Source of the DNA: Mesorhizobium sp.
GTDB taxonomy: Bacteria; Pseudomonadota; Alphaproteobacteria; Rhizobiales; Rhizobiaceae
Assembly (NCBI GenBank): GCA_022833215.1
Contig: JAIPUZ010000111.1
Location: 1 to 64,000, forward strand
DNA length: 64,000 nt
Reading direction: 5' to 3'
Part shown: piece by piece, positions 44,561 through 53,924 of the stretch
How positions within the stretch are numbered: position 1 is the first letter of the stretch
How the letters are laid out: each line of letters opens with the position of its first letter
Notes under the pieces: model-generated
The model's database searches: none
Seen by the model: the letters and a program-made list of their open reading frames with translations, nothing else
Told to the model about the DNA's origin: nothing
Translations under genes and position numbers: made by a program

Positions 44561-45478
44561 CTACTGGCTCTCCTGGAACACCACCCGCGTCTTGTCGGTC
44601 GAAGCGCCCAACGCCCGTTCGAGCAAGGATTCCGCGTGGGCGTTGCGCTCGCGGGCCGTGTTGGCGCCCATCACCACCACCACGTAGCGGCGCCCGTCCG
44701 CGCTGTAGGAGGTGACGATGTTGAAGCCGGAAGCACGGATATAGCCGGTCTTGATGCCGTCGACGCCGTGGACGCGGCCCAGCATGTCGTTATGGCCCCG
44801 CACCGGCTTGCCCCTGAACATGAAGTCCCTGGCCGAGAAATAGTGGTAATACTGCGGGAAGCGGTTGCGCAGGGCGATGCCCAGAACCGCCATGTCGCGC
44901 GCCGTGGTGAACTGGCCCTCGTCCGGCAGGCCGGAGGCGTTTCGGAAGGTGGTGTTGCGCATGCCGAGCTGCCGGGCCTTCGCGGTCATGGCGGCGGCGA
45001 AGGCGTCTTCGCTGTCGGCGAGATACTCGCCCACGGCGGCGGCAACGTCGTTGGCCGACTTCACCGTCAGCGCGCGAATGGCTGTGTCCACATCGATCCG
45101 CTCGCCGGGCCGCAGGCCGAGCTTGCTGGGCGGGCGTGAGGCGGCATAGGCGGAAACGGGGATTTCGGCGTCCTTTTCCACGCGCCCTGCCGTCAGCGCC
45201 TCGAACAGCATGTAGAGCGTCATCATCTTGGTCAGCGAGGCGGGGTAGCGCGCAGATGTCGAGTTCATCTCGAAAAGCTGCTTGCCGGTGCGGGCATCAA
45301 CCACGATGGAGGCATATTTCTGCGGTGCGGCGGGCACGGAAAGCACCGCTTCGGGCGGCATGGCCGTCGTGCAGCCGCCGATCAGCGCGGTCAGGGTGAA
45401 GAGAACGACGAGTTTTCGGAGCAGTCGGGACAAGAGCTTGCCGTGAGAAATGGTGCTGGCCGGATGGCAAAGGCGCAA
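44561..45478 (-). CDS. D-alanyl-D-alanine carboxypeptidase, PBP5/6 type
   Basis: A 305-residue serine peptidase S11 that trims cell-wall pentapeptides. All three penicillin-binding motifs are visible: SLTK (RYPASLTKMMTLYMLFEAL), SAN (VKSANDVAAAVGEYL) and KTG (VDGIKTGYIRASGFN). The N-terminal LFTLTALIGGC looks like a lipoprotein signal, which would anchor it in the periplasm rather than by the usual C-terminal amphipathic helix; that helix and the C-terminal beta domain are absent. A TTG just before SRLLRKLVVLF may be the true start. Confidence 0.92.
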   Translation of the reverse strand: MRLCHPASTISHGKLLSRLLRKLVVLFTLTALIGGCTTAMPPEAVLSVPAAPQKYASIVVDARTGKQLFEMNSTSARYPASLTKMMTLYMLFEALTAGRVEKDAEIPVSAYAASRPPSKLGLRPGERIDVDTAIRALTVKSANDVAAAVGEYLADSEDAFAAAMTAKARQLGMRNTTFRNASGLPDEGQFTTARDMAVLGIALRNRFPQYYHYFSARDFMFRGKPVRGHNDMLGRVHGVDGIKTGYIRASGFNIVTSYSADGRRYVVVVMGANTARERNAHAESLLERALGASTDKTRVVFQESQ

Positions 45479-45600
45479 ATTGCGCGGACCCTAGCCCAAG
45501 CCGCTGTGCGCGTCCATTCGCTTCGCCGGTCCGGCCCATTGCCAGCCGCACGCGGCTTGCGCATTGTGGCCCGCGTGCAGCAGCTTCGGAAAGGACCGCC

Positions 45601-46713
45601 ATGGAAATCTTCACTTTCGGCGCTGACGGGATTTCGGTGTCCGTCGATCTTGCCGTCGGGCATATCGCCGATCTGATCATCGGGCGGGACGGGAGAACGC
45701 TGAAACCCCTGCATCGTGCGCCATGGGTGGACGAGCCGCGCGAGACATTGCCCGAACATCTGCCCGAAGGCGTCGTGCGCCTGTCCGGCGATTTCCTGTG
45801 CGCCCCGTTCTCGCGCGCCGACGTGGAGGAAGCGCCGCTGCATGGCTGGACGGCCAACAGTGCCTGGGAGGTGGTCGACAGCAGCGCGGTCGAGAACGGC
45901 TGGCGGGCTTCGTTCCGGCTGAAGCGCAAGGTCATGGGCGCGACGGTGGACAAGATGCTGACCGTGCGCAACGGTCATCCGTTCCTTTATCAGGAGCATG
46001 TCTTCACCGGCGGAGCAGGCGCGATTTCCGTGGCGCATCACGCCATGACGGCGATGGCGGATGGCGGGCGTCTCGCTTTTTCGCCGAAGCGCCTTGCCGG
46101 GACCGGTGACGAGGCGCTTGAGCCCGACCCGGCGCGCGGCCGCTCGCTTCTGGCCTATCCGGCGCGGACGGCCGACATTACCCGTTTTCCGGCAGCCGAC
46201 GGCGGCGTGATCGACCTCACGGAGTACCGCTCCGGTCGCCGGCAGGAGGATTTCGTCACGCTGGTCGAAGCCGAAAACGCCCGGCTGGGCTGGACGGCGG
46301 TGGCGCGCAGGGCCGAGGACGATCTTGTCCTTGTCCTGAAGAACCCCGCCGAACTGCCGGTCACCATGTTGTGGATCAGCAATGGCGGGCGCGATTATGC
46401 GCCGTGGAGCGGGCGTCACACGGGCGTCCTGGGCATCGAGGACGGCAGGACGGCGGTGGGGCACGCCGCCTCGCTCGGTGACAACTGGCTCAGGCGCGAG
46501 GGTGTCGACACGGCCTTCGATCTGGGTGGGCGCGTGGCCTTCCGGCAGGTGCTCGGGGCCTTGCCGCTGGGTGCCCTGCGACTGCCCCGCCAGCTTGCGG
46601 CGGAGGCTGAAACGCTGCGCCTTGTCATGGCCGATGGCGGCACGGTCGAGGTGCCGTTCGATGGCGGCTTCCTGCGCGTCGGCGTGCAGCGTGCCGGAAT
46701 GGAACCTGCGTAA
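45601..46713 (+). CDS. predicted mutarotase-fold protein of unknown function
   Basis: A 370-residue cytoplasmic protein rich in beta strands. The MEIFTFGADGISVSVDLAVG opening, the H-rich stretch GGAGAISVAHHAMTAM and the WISNGGRDYAPWSGRHTGVLGIED segment resemble galactose-mutarotase-like sugar-binding proteins. I cannot assign a substrate. It lies upstream of an FrcK-like kinase on the same strand, 38 bases apart, and may be co-transcribed, which favours a carbohydrate role. The start at 45601 is preceded by GGAAAGGA. Confidence 0.65.
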   Translation: MEIFTFGADGISVSVDLAVGHIADLIIGRDGRTLKPLHRAPWVDEPRETLPEHLPEGVVRLSGDFLCAPFSRADVEEAPLHGWTANSAWEVVDSSAVENGWRASFRLKRKVMGATVDKMLTVRNGHPFLYQEHVFTGGAGAISVAHHAMTAMADGGRLAFSPKRLAGTGDEALEPDPARGRSLLAYPARTADITRFPAADGGVIDLTEYRSGRRQEDFVTLVEAENARLGWTAVARRAEDDLVLVLKNPAELPVTMLWISNGGRDYAPWSGRHTGVLGIEDGRTAVGHAASLGDNWLRREGVDTAFDLGGRVAFRQVLGALPLGALRLPRQLAAEAETLRLVMADGGTVEVPFDGGFLRVGVQRAGMEPA

Positions 46714-46751
46714 AGGTTGCAGCGTTCCGTAGCGGAAGAGGGAAAAGTTTC

Positions 46752-47378
46752 ATGTCCGCAATCGCGTCCATAGCCTCGGCGATCTTCAAGCGCGCCGGCA
46801 AATCCGAGCGGTTCATCGTGGCGATTGCCGGGCCGCCGGGAGCCGGCAAATCCACCCTTTCGCAAAAGCTCAGGGAGTTGTTGCCGGAAGGCGCCGTGGA
46901 AGTGGTGCCGATGGACGGCTTCCACCTTGACGATATCGTGCTGGAGCGGCGCGGGCTGAGAACGCGCAAGGGCAGTCCCGAAAGCTTCGATTTCGCCGGT
47001 TTCGAGGTCCTGCTGAAGCGTATCAGGGCGGGCGAGCCCGACATTGCGATTCCGGTGTTCGACCGCAGCATGGAACTATCGCGCGCGGCAGCGGCCGTAC
47101 TGGACAAGGAGGTCCGCTTCGTGCTGGTCGAGGGCAACTATCTGCTGCTGGACGAGGAGCCGTGGTCGCGACTGGCGGACCTGTTCGACTTCTCCGTCTT
47201 TCTCGACGTGCCGGCCACGGTGCTAGAGCGCCGGTTGCTGGCCCGCTGGCACGATCATGGTCTGGCCGATGAGGAGGCGCGCGCCAAGGTCGTCGCCAAC
47301 GATATGCCCAATGCCGGGCGCGTGTTGGCGAGACGCCGGGCCGCCGACATGATCGTCGGCGACGGGGAGGATTTGTAA
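46752..47378 (+). CDS. FrcK-like sugar/nucleoside kinase (PRK/uridine kinase fold)
   Basis: A 208-residue P-loop kinase with Walker A AGPPGAGKSTLSQKL, the DGFHLDD motif of the phosphoribulokinase/uridine kinase group (VVPMDGFHLDDIVLERRG), and VLVEGNYLLLDEEPW. Rhizobial relatives are annotated FrcK, the kinase encoded with the fructose ABC transporter frcBCA. No such transporter lies here, so the substrate is open. It follows the mutarotase-fold gene after 38 bases. Confidence 0.85.
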   Translation: MSAIASIASAIFKRAGKSERFIVAIAGPPGAGKSTLSQKLRELLPEGAVEVVPMDGFHLDDIVLERRGLRTRKGSPESFDFAGFEVLLKRIRAGEPDIAIPVFDRSMELSRAAAAVLDKEVRFVLVEGNYLLLDEEPWSRLADLFDFSVFLDVPATVLERRLLARWHDHGLADEEARAKVVANDMPNAGRVLARRRAADMIVGDGEDL

Positions 47379-47391
47379 GGCGGCTGAAACG

Positions 47392-48096
47392 TCAGGGACG
47401 CTGTGGGATTTCCAGCCCGGCCTGCACGGCCGGCCGCGCCAGGCCGCGCTCCAGCCACGCGGCGACCGCCGGGAAATCGTCGAACCCGACCAGTTCGCGC
47501 GCCTCGTAGAAGCCGATCAGGTTGCGCACCCAGCCCAGCATGGAAATGTCGGCAATGGTGTAGTCGTTGCCCATGATCCACTTGCGGTCATTGAGACGGC
47601 CGTCGAGAACGCCGACGAGGCGGCGCGACTCCGCGCGGTAGCGCTCCAGCGGACGCTTGTCGGCGATCTCGCGGCCGGCGAACTTGTGGAAGAAGCCGAG
47701 CTGGCCGAACATCGGGCCGATGGCGGCCATCTGGAAGAACACCCACTGGATGGTTTCATAGCGCTTCGCCGGGTCGGAAGGCAGCAGCTTGCCCGTCTTT
47801 TCGGCGAGATAGAGCAGGATGGCGCCGGATTCGAACAGCGCCAGCGGTTCGCCGTTCGGTCCCTTCGGGTCGATGATGGACGGAATCTTGCCGTTTGGGT
47901 TGAGCGAAAGGAATTCCGGCCCCCAGGTTTCATCCTTGCCGATATCGACATAGTGCGCTTCGTAAGGCAGGCCGAGCTCCTCCAGCGCGATCGAAACCTT
48001 CACGCCGTTCGGCGTCGGCGCCGAGTAGAGCTGGATGCGGTCGGGGTGCTGCGCGGGCCAGCGCGTGGTGACGGGGAAAGCGGACAGATCGGCCAT
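47392..48096 (-). CDS. glutathione S-transferase family protein (YfcG/Nu-class like)
   Basis: A 234-residue protein with an N-terminal thioredoxin-fold domain, including TPNGVKVSIALEELGLPYEAHYVD, NPNGKIPSIIDP and the glutathione-binding LFESGAILLYLAEKTGKLLP. An all-helical C-terminal domain has YTIADISMLGWVRN. The TPNGxK active-site segment is that of the disulfide-bond reductases YfcG/YghU. Likely role: glutathione-dependent peroxide or disulfide reduction in the cytoplasm. It is monocistronic by position and convergent with the FrcK-like gene. Confidence 0.93.
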   Translation of the reverse strand: MADLSAFPVTTRWPAQHPDRIQLYSAPTPNGVKVSIALEELGLPYEAHYVDIGKDETWGPEFLSLNPNGKIPSIIDPKGPNGEPLALFESGAILLYLAEKTGKLLPSDPAKRYETIQWVFFQMAAIGPMFGQLGFFHKFAGREIADKRPLERYRAESRRLVGVLDGRLNDRKWIMGNDYTIADISMLGWVRNLIGFYEARELVGFDDFPAVAAWLERGLARPAVQAGLEIPQRP

Positions 48097-48182
48097 GCAA
48101 GAACTCCTGCTGGAAAGATTGCCGGGAATGCGGCCGTGGCAGACGCAGGATGACGCCCGCCGCTGCCGTCATCGTCGAAAAA

Positions 48183-49391
48183 TCACACTGCCCTCATCGC
48201 CAGCACCGCATTGGTGCCGCCGAAGGCGAAGGCGTTGGAAATCGCCGTGCGCACCTTGCGTTCACGCGCCGTATTGGGCGTGATGTCGAGGTCGCACTCC
48301 GGGTCCGGCTCGCGGTAGTTGGCGGTTGGCGGGACGATGCCTTCGCGGATCGCCATGACGCAGGCGATCAGCTCCAGCGCTCCGGAGGCGCCGAGGCAAT
48401 GCGCGTGCATCGATTTCGTGGAGGACACGGACAGCTTGTAGGCATGATCGCCGAACACGCGCTTGATCGCCGCGGTTTCGATCTGGTCGTTGGCCTTTGT
48501 GCCGGTGCCGTGGGCATTGAGATAGTCGATCTCTTCCGCGTTGAGGCCCGCATCCGCAAGGCAGGCGCGCATGGCGCGCTCCGGCCCGTCGATGGTGGGC
48601 GCAACGATGTCGGAGGCATCGCCTGAAAATCCGGCGCCGGCGATTTCGGCCAGAATGTCCGCGCCGCGCGCCATGGCGTGATCGTAGCTTTCCAGCACGA
48701 CCATGCCTGCACCTTCGCCCAGCACCAGCCCCTGGCGGTCGGCGGAGAACGGACGGCAGGTGTCGGGTGAAAGCACGCGAAGCGCCTCCCAGCCCTTCAG
48801 GATGCCCCAGACCATCGGCGCATCGGTGCCGCCGGCCAGCATGGCGTCGGCCCGCCCCAGCCTGATCTGGTCGACCGCGGAAGCGATGGCGTGATTGGAG
48901 GAGGAGCAGGCCGAGGTCACGCCGAAGACCGGGCCCCGCAGCCCCAGATTCATGCTGACATGGCCGGCCGGCGCGCCGGGCATGGCCTTCGGCACCGAGA
49001 AGATGCCCGCCCGCGATTTTCCTTCGAGCAGGATCGCCCGATAGTTCTCCTCGATGACTTCCCAGCCGCACACGCCAACGCCGACGGTGGCCCCGATCCT
49101 GTGCGTGCTGGCCTCGTCGATCGTCAGGCCGGCATGATGCGCGGCCTCGCGCGCGGCGATCACGGCCAGCAGGCTGAAGCGGTCCATGGCCACGAGCTGC
49201 TTGCGCTCGACGCCGTGGTCGGGCAGTTCCCCGATCTCGCAGCCGGTGGCGACCTTGATGTCATGCAGCGCGGGATTGGAAATCGGCCCGATAGCAGACC
49301 GCCCGGCACGCATGGCGTCCCAGATCGCCGGCGCACTGGTGCCGAGGCCGCAAAGACCGCCTATGCCGGTGATGACGACGCGCTTGCGCAT
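48183..49391 (-). CDS. NodE-like beta-ketoacyl-ACP synthase
   Basis: A 402-residue FabF-fold condensing enzyme with catalytic C162 ([12 protein letters not shown]), H294 ([15 protein letters not shown]) and K326/H331 ([19 protein letters not shown]). The third motif departs from the common STKSxTGHLLGA. The C-terminal [16 protein letters not shown] and [20 protein letters not shown] resemble what I remember of rhizobial NodE more than FabF. It follows the NodF-like carrier gene after 11 bases, the nodF-nodE order. Likely product: a special acyl chain, not necessarily a Nod factor. Confidence 0.9.
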   Translation of the reverse strand: MRKRVVITGIGGLCGLGTSAPAIWDAMRAGRSAIGPISNPALHDIKVATGCEIGELPDHGVERKQLVAMDRFSLLAVIAAREAAHHAGLTIDEASTHRIGATVGVGVCGWEVIEENYRAILLEGKSRAGIFSVPKAMPGAPAGHVSMNLGLRGPVFGVTSACSSSNHAIASAVDQIRLGRADAMLAGGTDAPMVWGILKGWEALRVLSPDTCRPFSADRQGLVLGEGAGMVVLESYDHAMARGADILAEIAGAGFSGDASDIVAPTIDGPERAMRACLADAGLNAEEIDYLNAHGTGTKANDQIETAAIKRVFGDHAYKLSVSSTKSMHAHCLGASGALELIACVMAIREGIVPPTANYREPDPECDLDITPNTARERKVRTAISNAFAFGGTNAVLAMRAV

Positions 49392-49402
49392 GCGGTGCCG
49401 GA

Positions 49403-49657
49403 TCAGCCCTTTTGCGCGATCAGGCCGCGGACCGCCTCGATCATGTCGCCGACATTCTTCAGGTTGGCCCAGGCGTCGACCGTATTCATCTCGATCTCGA
49501 TGCCGTACTTCTCCTCGAGATCGAAGATGATCTCGGTCAGTTCCAGCGAGTGGATGCCGAGCGATGTCAGTTCCGTACCGACGGTGATTTCCTCATCGCC
49601 GGGCTCGGCATGTTCCTTGATCTTGTCGATGATTTCGGTTGCGAGCTGGTCGGCCAT
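49403..49657 (-). CDS. NodF-like acyl carrier protein
   Basis: An 84-residue acidic carrier protein. The phosphopantetheine serine is S37 in [19 protein letters not shown]. The residue before it is histidine (H36), where nearly all carriers have aspartate (DSL). The following [20 protein letters not shown] closely resembles rhizobial NodF as I recall it, rather than AcpP or AcpXL. It pairs with the ketosynthase downstream. AGGAAAGGAAC lies before the start. Confidence 0.9.
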   Translation of the reverse strand: MADQLATEIIDKIKEHAEPGDEEITVGTELTSLGIHSLELTEIIFDLEEKYGIEIEMNTVDAWANLKNVGDMIEAVRGLIAQKG

Positions 49658-49968
49658 CCGGTTCCTTTCCTGTTGTTCCGTTCCGGTGCTGCAGCTTCAG
49701 GATGCTGCTGCCCCTGCTTTGTCCCCGGCAGATCATCGTCTGACTGCCATGTTCCCGGTCCCGGAGCAGGCTCTTCTCTCTATAGGAACCCGCACGCGCA
49801 GTGGCAACAGCGTTATCTGCCTTGTCTACCGGCGCGGGATGGTGCCTGAAGAGCGAATGGAAAGCCGTATTTTCATCTGATGGGCCGGGTTTGCGCGATT
49901 TCGCCTGAAGCCGCAACGCTGCGACCATGGAAACGTTCCAGATTGAAAAGGCGTTCCGCCCCCGCTCC

Positions 49969-49997
49969 TTGACGCTAAACTCGCCTCTATATATCTA
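49969..49997 (+). promoter_or_regulatory. candidate fpr promoter
   Basis: TTGACG (49969-49974), a 17-base spacer and TATCTA (49992-49997) lie 110 bases before the fpr start. The 450-base gap between the divergent acyl carrier gene and fpr holds nothing else I can identify. Confidence 0.5.
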
Positions 49998-50107
49998 GTT
50001 TCCCGGCAGGGAAGGGCTTGCCAGACAGCATTGCGCCTCAGCGCGCTGGACCCGGACGGGTCGGTCGCGCAGCTTTCGATGCGCTGCATTTGCAGAAAGT
50101 TTTCTTG

Positions 50108-50932
50108 ATGAACACGGTTCCCACGTTGAATTCATCCGAGGCCAGGCCGGTACCGTTCCCGATTCCGGCCAATGTCTATGCGGAGACCGTGGTGTCCGTG
50201 AAACATTACACGGACAGGCTGTTCGCCTTCCGTGTCACACGCCCGAAATCGTTGCGCTTCCGCTCGGGCGAGTTCGTCATGATCGGCCTGCCCAATGCCG
50301 AGAAGCCGGTGTTCCGCGCCTATTCCGTTGCCAGCCCCGCCTGGGACGAGGAGCTCGAGTTCTTCTCCATCAAGGTGCCGAACGGCCCCCTGACCCAGCA
50401 CTTGCAGAAGATCCAGCCGGGCGACACCATCCTGTTGCGCCAGAAGGCAACGGGCACGCTGGTGCTCGATGCGCTCACCCCGGCCAGACGGCTGTTCATG
50501 ATCTCCACCGGCACCGGCATCGCGCCTTTCGCCAGCCTGCTGCGCGACCCCGACACCTATGAGCGCTTCGGGACGGTCATCTTTACCCACACCTGCCGCG
50601 ACCGTGCCGAGCTCACCTATGGGCAGGAACTGGTGGCCGCGTTGCAGGAAGATCCGCTGATCGGCGAATATGCCGACCGCGTGACGCTCTATAATTCGAC
50701 GACGCGTGAGGAAACGCCGGTCATGGGCCGCATCACCACGCTGATCGAGAGCGGCAAGTTCTACAGCGATCTTGGAATCGAGCCGCTGAATCGCGAAACC
50801 GACCGCGTCATGATCTGCGGCTCGATGCACATGCTGCACGACGTGAAGGAACTGGTCGAGAAGCGCGGTTTCGTCGAGGGCTCGCTCAACAGCCCCGCAG
50901 ACTTCGTGGTCGAGCGCGCTTTCGTCGGCTGA
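50108..50932 (+). CDS. fpr: ferredoxin--NADP+ reductase
   Basis: A 274-residue flavoprotein of the bacterial (subclass I) FNR family. The FAD motif is RAYSVASP; the NADP site follows with STGTGIAPFASLLRDP and VMICGSMHMLHDVKELVEKR. The C-terminal FVVERAFVG matches the alphaproteobacterial subclass, which ends in an extended tail. It exchanges electrons between NADPH and ferredoxin or flavodoxin, including the BFD-type pathway for iron release. The start at 50108 fits the family length, with AGAAAG weakly placed upstream. It is followed by a strong terminator. Confidence 0.95.
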   Translation: MNTVPTLNSSEARPVPFPIPANVYAETVVSVKHYTDRLFAFRVTRPKSLRFRSGEFVMIGLPNAEKPVFRAYSVASPAWDEELEFFSIKVPNGPLTQHLQKIQPGDTILLRQKATGTLVLDALTPARRLFMISTGTGIAPFASLLRDPDTYERFGTVIFTHTCRDRAELTYGQELVAALQEDPLIGEYADRVTLYNSTTREETPVMGRITTLIESGKFYSDLGIEPLNRETDRVMICGSMHMLHDVKELVEKRGFVEGSLNSPADFVVERAFVG

Positions 50933-50953
50933 CAGGGGTCCGGAAATTTTCCG

Positions 50954-50987
50954 AAAGGCCCCGTTGCGCAAGCGCCGGGGCCTTTTT
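50954..50987. terminator. bidirectional intrinsic terminator between fpr and the ugpC-type gene
   Basis: Arms AAAGGCCCCG and CGGGGCCTTT around a short GC-rich loop, with T-run on the plus side and A-run on the other. It lies between two convergent stop codons. Confidence 0.85.
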
Positions 50988-50989
50988 CG

Positions 50990-51985
50990 TCAGATGCGCC
51001 TGCCGTCCTGCCCGAAGCGGTAGGTGCGGGCAGGATCGGGCGTGGCATAGAGCGTCGCCCCCGGCTCGGCATTGTAGACCCCGAACAGGCGAACGGTGAT
51101 CAGCCCGGCCTTTTCGCAATCGAGATAGAGATTTGTATCGGCGCCCAGATGCTCGGCATGGATGACCGTGCTTTTCCAGTCGCCTTTGTGCGGATCGACG
51201 GCGATATGCTCGGGCCGCACGCCGATCGTCCTGACGCTTTCGCCGAGCCTTGCGCCTTCGATGAAATTCATCTTGGGCGATCCTATGAAGCCGGCGACGA
51301 ATTCGTTGGCGGGGGAGTTGTAAAGCTCCATCGGCGCACCGACCTGCTCGATGCAGCCACCGTTCAGCACCACGATGCGGTCGGCCAGCGTCATGGCTTC
51401 CACCTGATCGTGGGTCACATAGATCATCGTCGCCCTGAGGCGGCGATGAAGCTGGGCGATTTCCAGCCGCGTGTTGACGCGCAGCGCCGCATCCAGATTG
51501 GACAGCGGCTCGTCGAACAGGAACAGGCTGGGCTCGCGCACCACCGCGCGCCCGATGGCGACACGCTGGCGCTGCCCGCCCGACAGTTCCGCCGGCCGGC
51601 GTTGCAGATAGGGTTCCAGCGACAGCATGGCGGAGGCTTCCGCCACGCGTTTGTCGATCTCGGCGGCCGGTGTGCCCGCCTGCTTCAGGCCAAGCCCCAT
51701 ATTGTTCTTCACCGTCAGGTGCGGGTAGAGCGCATAGGTCTGGAACACCATGGCGATGCCCCTTTTGGCCGGCGGCGTCGAACTCACATCCCTGCCGTCG
51801 ATGACGACGCGGCCCGATGTGGCGTCCTCCAGCCCGGCGATGACCCTGAGCAGCGTGGACTTGCCGCACCCCGAGGGGCCGACGAACACGACGAATTCGC
51901 CATCCGCGACATCGAGGTCGATGCCCTTCAGCACATCGACCTGTCCGAAGGATTTTTTCACGTTCTCGATGTTCAGCGAACCCAT
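50990..51985 (-). CDS. UgpC/MalK-type sugar ABC ATPase
   Basis: A 331-residue ATPase with Walker [11 protein letters not shown]-loop [13 protein letters not shown], signature [15 protein letters not shown], Walker [13 protein letters not shown] and H-loop [10 protein letters not shown], then a TOBE/MalK regulatory domain. Last gene of the amino-sugar transporter operon, 31 bases after the Gfo/Idh/MocA gene. Its C-terminal domain is shorter than typical UgpC (about 350-360 residues). It powers the two permeases upstream. The truncated copy at 25521-26000 is a relative. Confidence 0.94.
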   Translation of the reverse strand: MGSLNIENVKKSFGQVDVLKGIDLDVADGEFVVFVGPSGCGKSTLLRVIAGLEDATSGRVVIDGRDVSSTPPAKRGIAMVFQTYALYPHLTVKNNMGLGLKQAGTPAAEIDKRVAEASAMLSLEPYLQRRPAELSGGQRQRVAIGRAVVREPSLFLFDEPLSNLDAALRVNTRLEIAQLHRRLRATMIYVTHDQVEAMTLADRIVVLNGGCIEQVGAPMELYNSPANEFVAGFIGSPKMNFIEGARLGESVRTIGVRPEHIAVDPHKGDWKSTVIHAEHLGADTNLYLDCEKAGLITVRLFGVYNAEPGATLYATPDPARTYRFGQDGRRI

Positions 51986-52016
51986 GTGCAGTCCTTGTCG
52001 AATGTCGCGATCCGGC

Positions 52017-53078
52017 TCACAGGCGCACCGCCTTGCCGGTGCGCACGCTTTCGTCGGCGGCGAGGCAGACGGCCAGCGATTTCACGGCGTCGTCCATGTG
52101 GCGGGTGAGGTCGATGTCCTCGCGTATCGCCTTCAGCACGAACGCCTGCTCGAGGTCGCACAGGTCCTGATGACCGGGTTCGCCCTGCATGGACAGCATC
52201 CGGTCCTCCTGCGCGAAGCGTCCGTCCGGGCCGGTGGCGGCGCTGTGCAGTCGAATGGTCGAGGTCTTGGTGTGGGTGTCGATGTCGTCCGATTTCGCAC
52301 CTTCAGCCATGACGATCGACACGCAGCCATTGGGCGAGATCACGTCCTTTACGAAGAAGGCGGTCTCGGAAATCATCGGCCCCCAGCCGGCCTCGTACCA
52401 GCCGACCGAACCGTCTTCGAACAGCACCTGTAGATGGCCGTAATTGTACATGGCCGGATCGATCTCGTCGGAAAGGCGCAGGCCCATGCCGCGCACTTCC
52501 ACCGGCCTGGCATCGGTGATCTGGCACATCACGTCCAGATAATGCACGCCGCAATCGACGATGGGCGAGGTCGTCTTCATCAGCTGCCTGTGCGTTTCCC
52601 ATGTCGGGCCGGAAGATTGCTGGTTCAGGTTCATGCGAAACACGTAGGGACCGCCGAGCTTGCGTGCCTCTGCGATCAGTTGCATCCATGAAGGATGGTG
52701 GCGCAATATGTAGCCGATCACCAGCTTACGGCCATTGGCCTTTGCCGCATCCACCACGCGCTGTGCATCCGCCACGGTCGTTGCCAGCGGCTTTTCCACG
52801 AACACATGGCAGCCGGCCTCCAGCGCCTGTACCGCGTAGTCGGCATGGCTGTCGGAATAGGTGGCGATGCAGGCGAGGTCCGGCTTTTCGTCCGCCAGCG
52901 CTTCCGTGAAGGAGCGCCGGATCGGATGGCCTTTGAGCGACTCCGGCAGCTCGACGTCCGAGCGGTTGACGAGTGCTGCGATCTCGAAGCCCGGGTTGGT
53001 CGCATAGGCCAGCGCATGGCTGCGGCCCATATTGCCGAGCCCGGCGACGACGACGCGTATCGGTTTGTCTGAACTCAC
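52017..53078 (-). CDS. Gfo/Idh/MocA family oxidoreductase
   Basis: A 353-residue NAD(P)-dependent sugar dehydrogenase. Rossmann motif [13 protein letters not shown], the [14 protein letters not shown] stretch and the catalytic EKPLA motif ([16 protein letters not shown]) are complete, followed by the C-terminal GFO_IDH_MocA_C domain with [14 protein letters not shown]. The GTG start (53078) overlaps the permease stop (GTGA), so it is coupled to the transporter. It probably oxidises the imported sugar or a derivative; which one cannot be told. Confidence 0.92.
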   Translation of the reverse strand: MSSDKPIRVVVAGLGNMGRSHALAYATNPGFEIAALVNRSDVELPESLKGHPIRRSFTEALADEKPDLACIATYSDSHADYAVQALEAGCHVFVEKPLATTVADAQRVVDAAKANGRKLVIGYILRHHPSWMQLIAEARKLGGPYVFRMNLNQQSSGPTWETHRQLMKTTSPIVDCGVHYLDVMCQITDARPVEVRGMGLRLSDEIDPAMYNYGHLQVLFEDGSVGWYEAGWGPMISETAFFVKDVISPNGCVSIVMAEGAKSDDIDTHTKTSTIRLHSAATGPDGRFAQEDRMLSMQGEPGHQDLCDLEQAFVLKAIREDIDLTRHMDDAVKSLAVCLAADESVRTGKAVRL

Positions 53079-53914
53079 TTGACGGCTCCGGAGGTGATGC
53101 CGCGGATCAGTTGCCGCGAGAAGATGAGGTAGAGGACGAGCACCGGCAGGATCGCCAGCGAAAGGGCTGCCAGCACCGCGTTCCAGTTGGTGACGTACTG
53201 GCCGATGAACATCTGCGCGCCGAGCGTGACGGTCTTGGTCGCCTCGGACGGCGCGAGGATCAGCGGGAACCACAGATCGTTCCAGATCGGGATCATGGTG
53301 AACACCGCGACCGTCGCCATGGCCGGCCGCACCAGCGGCAGCACAAGCCTGAAGAAGATGCGGTATTCCGAAAGCCCGTCGATGCGCCCGGCATTCTTGA
53401 GGTCGTCGGAAACGCCGCTCATGAATTCCGTCAGGATGAAAACGGCGAGCGGCAGGCCCTGCGCCGTGTAGACGAGGATCAGCGCCGTCAGCGTGTTCAC
53501 CAGTCCGGAGGCCACCATCATCTGCAATATGGCGACGGTTCCGAGGCGGATCGGGATCATGATGCCCAGCGCCAGATAAAGCCCCATCAGCCGGTTGCCG
53601 CGGAAGCGGTACTCCGACAGCGCGAAAGCGGCCATCGCCCCGAACAGCAGCACGAAGAACAGCGACGCCACCGTGACGATGAAGCTGTTCTGGAAATAGG
53701 TGAGGAAATCGCCCTGCGTCAGCACCATGCGATAGCCGACGAGGTCGAAGGTTTCCGGCGTCGGCGGCATCATCGGCGCGCCGAAGATCGATCTGCGGGT
53801 CTTGAACGAGTTGATGAGGATCACGAACACCGGAAACAGCGCGATCACCGTGTAGGAGATCAGGATCGCGTGGGCGGCGACCGAGCGGGGCAGCGAGGCG
53901 GTGGCGCGGTTCAT
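53075..53914 (-). CDS. carbohydrate ABC transporter permease (MalG/UgpE type)
   Basis: A 279-residue inner-membrane permease with six helices. It opens with AHAILISYTVIALFPVFVIL and the NSFKT motif typical of the MalG branch (LINSFKTRRSIFGAP), and its EAA loop reads DDLKNAGRIDGLSEYRIFFRL. It ends in [13 protein letters not shown]. It lies 10 bases after the partner permease gene and overlaps the dehydrogenase gene by four bases. Confidence 0.94.
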   Translation of the reverse strand: MNRATASLPRSVAAHAILISYTVIALFPVFVILINSFKTRRSIFGAPMMPPTPETFDLVGYRMVLTQGDFLTYFQNSFIVTVASLFFVLLFGAMAAFALSEYRFRGNRLMGLYLALGIMIPIRLGTVAILQMMVASGLVNTLTALILVYTAQGLPLAVFILTEFMSGVSDDLKNAGRIDGLSEYRIFFRLVLPLVRPAMATVAVFTMIPIWNDLWFPLILAPSEATKTVTLGAQMFIGQYVTNWNAVLAALSLAILPVLVLYLIFSRQLIRGITSGAVK

Positions 53915-53924
53915 CGTCTTCGCC

